Below are positions 6,032-6,741 of a stretch of DNA of 6,741 nt, in pieces. Source of the DNA: Bacteroidales bacterium (GTDB lineage Bacteria > Bacteroidota > Bacteroidia > Bacteroidales > UBA932); contig JAEDEB010000088.1 in NCBI GenBank assembly GCA_016293535.1, positions 1 through 6,741 of the forward strand, written 5' to 3'. The first letter of the stretch is position 1. Every line of letters begins with the position of its first letter. Under the pieces are notes generated by a model that made no database searches, had not been told where the DNA came from, and saw nothing but the letters and a program-made list of their open reading frames with translations. The position numbers were made by a program, and so were the translations under genes.

Positions 6032-6158
6032 CTGTTGGAGAGTGTCACCGTGTGAGCTGATTAACAACGAAATAACAGCATCTGGATGCCCAAGAATGAC
6101 GAATGGTTACCTCCGGGGCATATCTAACATTAAGATACGTAAAGACTACAAAAACAAC

Positions 6159-6542
6159 ATGGAAATTATGGAAAAGACAATCAGATTTTTCAAGATCAAT
6201 GAAGGCATCAATGCAGGTTGGTATGCAGACGTACCTGGACACACTCTCGCGGAGAACCAGATGGTATCCGGTTCGGACACCTTCCTTGAGGAGGTGGATT
6301 CAATTCTTGGCGGTAATGGTGAAGTGACGGTCACCGTTTCGGATTCCTTGGATGAGAACTCCACTCCGTTCATGGCGAAACTGAACATGCGTTCGCACAA
6401 CCAGTGGGGAGCCACCTATGTGCTTACAGGTCCTGTTGCCGAGCAGTACGGTGCGGTGGGTTTCGAGATGTGGATATGCAATGTGACACACGATGTGCTG
6501 GGAGAACATCCGAAAGCAATCTACATCCTTGACATCAAGTAA
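6159..6542 (+). CDS. Cytoplasmic protein of unknown function (127 aa), possibly DUF6717-like
   Basis: The protein begins MEIMEKTIRFFKINEGINAG and has no signal peptide or membrane helix. The motif order is WYADVPG (21-27), QMVSGSDTFLEEVDSILGG (34-52), a beta-rich middle, then MWICNVTHDVLGEHPKAIYI (104-123). This resembles a group of short bacterial proteins (W-D-P, then VAGADT-LD, then WLC and P-IYV), possibly DUF6717; I am not certain of the number. No enzymatic residues stand out. The frame is open from a GTG at 6042, but the added residues look non-coding. The A-rich leader before 6159 fits the phylum; an ATG at 6168 is also possible. A gap of 127 bases separates it from the M23 operon, with no clear terminator or promoter, so read-through is possible. 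Confidence 0.65.
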   Translation: MEIMEKTIRFFKINEGINAGWYADVPGHTLAENQMVSGSDTFLEEVDSILGGNGEVTVTVSDSLDENSTPFMAKLNMRSHNQWGATYVLTGPVAEQYGAVGFEMWICNVTHDVLGEHPKAIYILDIK

Positions 6543-6571
6543 GCGAAATAGTTCAAGGCAGGGGTTACAAA

Positions 6572-6600
6572 TTGACATACCCGTCATTAATGAATATAAG
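6572..6600 (+). promoter_or_regulatory. Sigma70-like hexamer pair before the last gene (weak candidate)
   Basis: TTGACA at 6572-6577, a 17-base spacer and TATAAG at 6595-6600 match the classic proteobacterial consensus at 11 of 12 positions. Bacteroidota primary sigma does not normally use these hexamers, and no TAnnTTTG box is present in this gap. It may be chance, or it may mark an imported gene. Transcription would start about 10 bases before the ATG at 6618. Confidence 0.25.
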
Positions 6601-6617
6601 CAAATACACGCAATCTT

Positions 6618-6741
6618 ATGACAGCAATTACAATCATCATTTCGACTCTTACCGCAGTGGCTGCAATCTTCGCAGTTTTGTTCTTCCAGGACAGGAAGGA
6701 TGCAAAGAAGTATGAATCAAAGGCGGAGTCCCTCTCCAAGG
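6618..6741 (+). CDS. N-terminus of a membrane-anchored protein (3' truncated by the window)
   Basis: Forty-one codons are present, beginning MTAITIIISTLTAVAAIFAV and running to the window edge without a stop. Residues 3-23 are one hydrophobic helix. A charged segment follows (FFQDRKDAKKYESKAESLSK), which looks like the start of a coiled coil or a long cytoplasmic helix. The absence of positive charge before the helix and the basic stretch after it predict N-out, C-in. No family can be named from so little. It lies 75 bases after the previous stop, with a candidate promoter between. Confidence 0.55.
   Translation, partial: MTAITIIISTLTAVAAIFAVLFFQDRKDAKKYESKAESLSK

Noticed and set aside
6086..6121. 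ATGCCC...GGGCAT inverted repeat between the M23 operon and the 127-aa gene
   Set aside because: Six pairs across a 24-base loop with no T tract; easily chance.
6042..6158. GTG start at 6042 for the 127-aa protein
   Set aside because: The extra 39 residues look like translated leader, and the family-like region starts at MEKTIRFFK; 6159 has the expected A-rich leader.

Overview
The window looks like an accessory stretch of a Bacteroidales (Bacteroidota) chromosome of moderate GC content. Four things point there: a perfect Bacteroidota primary-sigma promoter (TTTG, 19 bases, TAGCTTTG at 813-843), A-rich leaders without Shine-Dalgarno sequences before the start codons, an Hc1-type histone H1-like small protein, and FG|Q or ALA|Q signal-peptide ends. 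The genus cannot be fixed from the sequence. No rRNA, tRNA, CRISPR array or intact insertion sequence was seen.

Left part (1-800): the AT-rich C-terminal end of a rightward gene (1-93) meets a three-gene leftward operon across a small hairpin. Read in transcription order, the operon encodes a 69-residue four-cysteine protein, a 55-residue Hc1 histone-like protein and a 59-residue winged-helix-like protein. The last two are shorter than 60 residues and easily missed. A Bacteroidota -7 box (736-743, minus) probably drives the trio.

Middle (800-1760): divergent from the trio, a perfect promoter drives a chimeric gene. It joins a serine-resolvase catalytic domain, with leucine where the catalytic serine should be, to WG (KWG) repeats in place of the usual DNA-binding domain. 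Its stop overlaps the start of a small two-helix membrane protein (ATGA). A strong rho-independent terminator at 1734-1757 closes this unit.

Right part (1826-6741): a run of rightward genes follows. They are an unrecognised 93-residue protein, a secreted protein of many TPR repeats ending in a retropepsin-like aspartic protease domain, a small secreted protein, a membrane-anchored M23 metallopeptidase with a complete active site, a membrane-anchored periplasmic protein, a 127-residue cytoplasmic protein of unknown function, and the first 41 codons of a membrane protein cut by the window end. From 2177 to 6031 the genes are 3-18 bases apart and all four products carry export or membrane signals. 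I infer one envelope-directed operon with two hydrolases of different chemistry. What it acts on cannot be read from the sequence.
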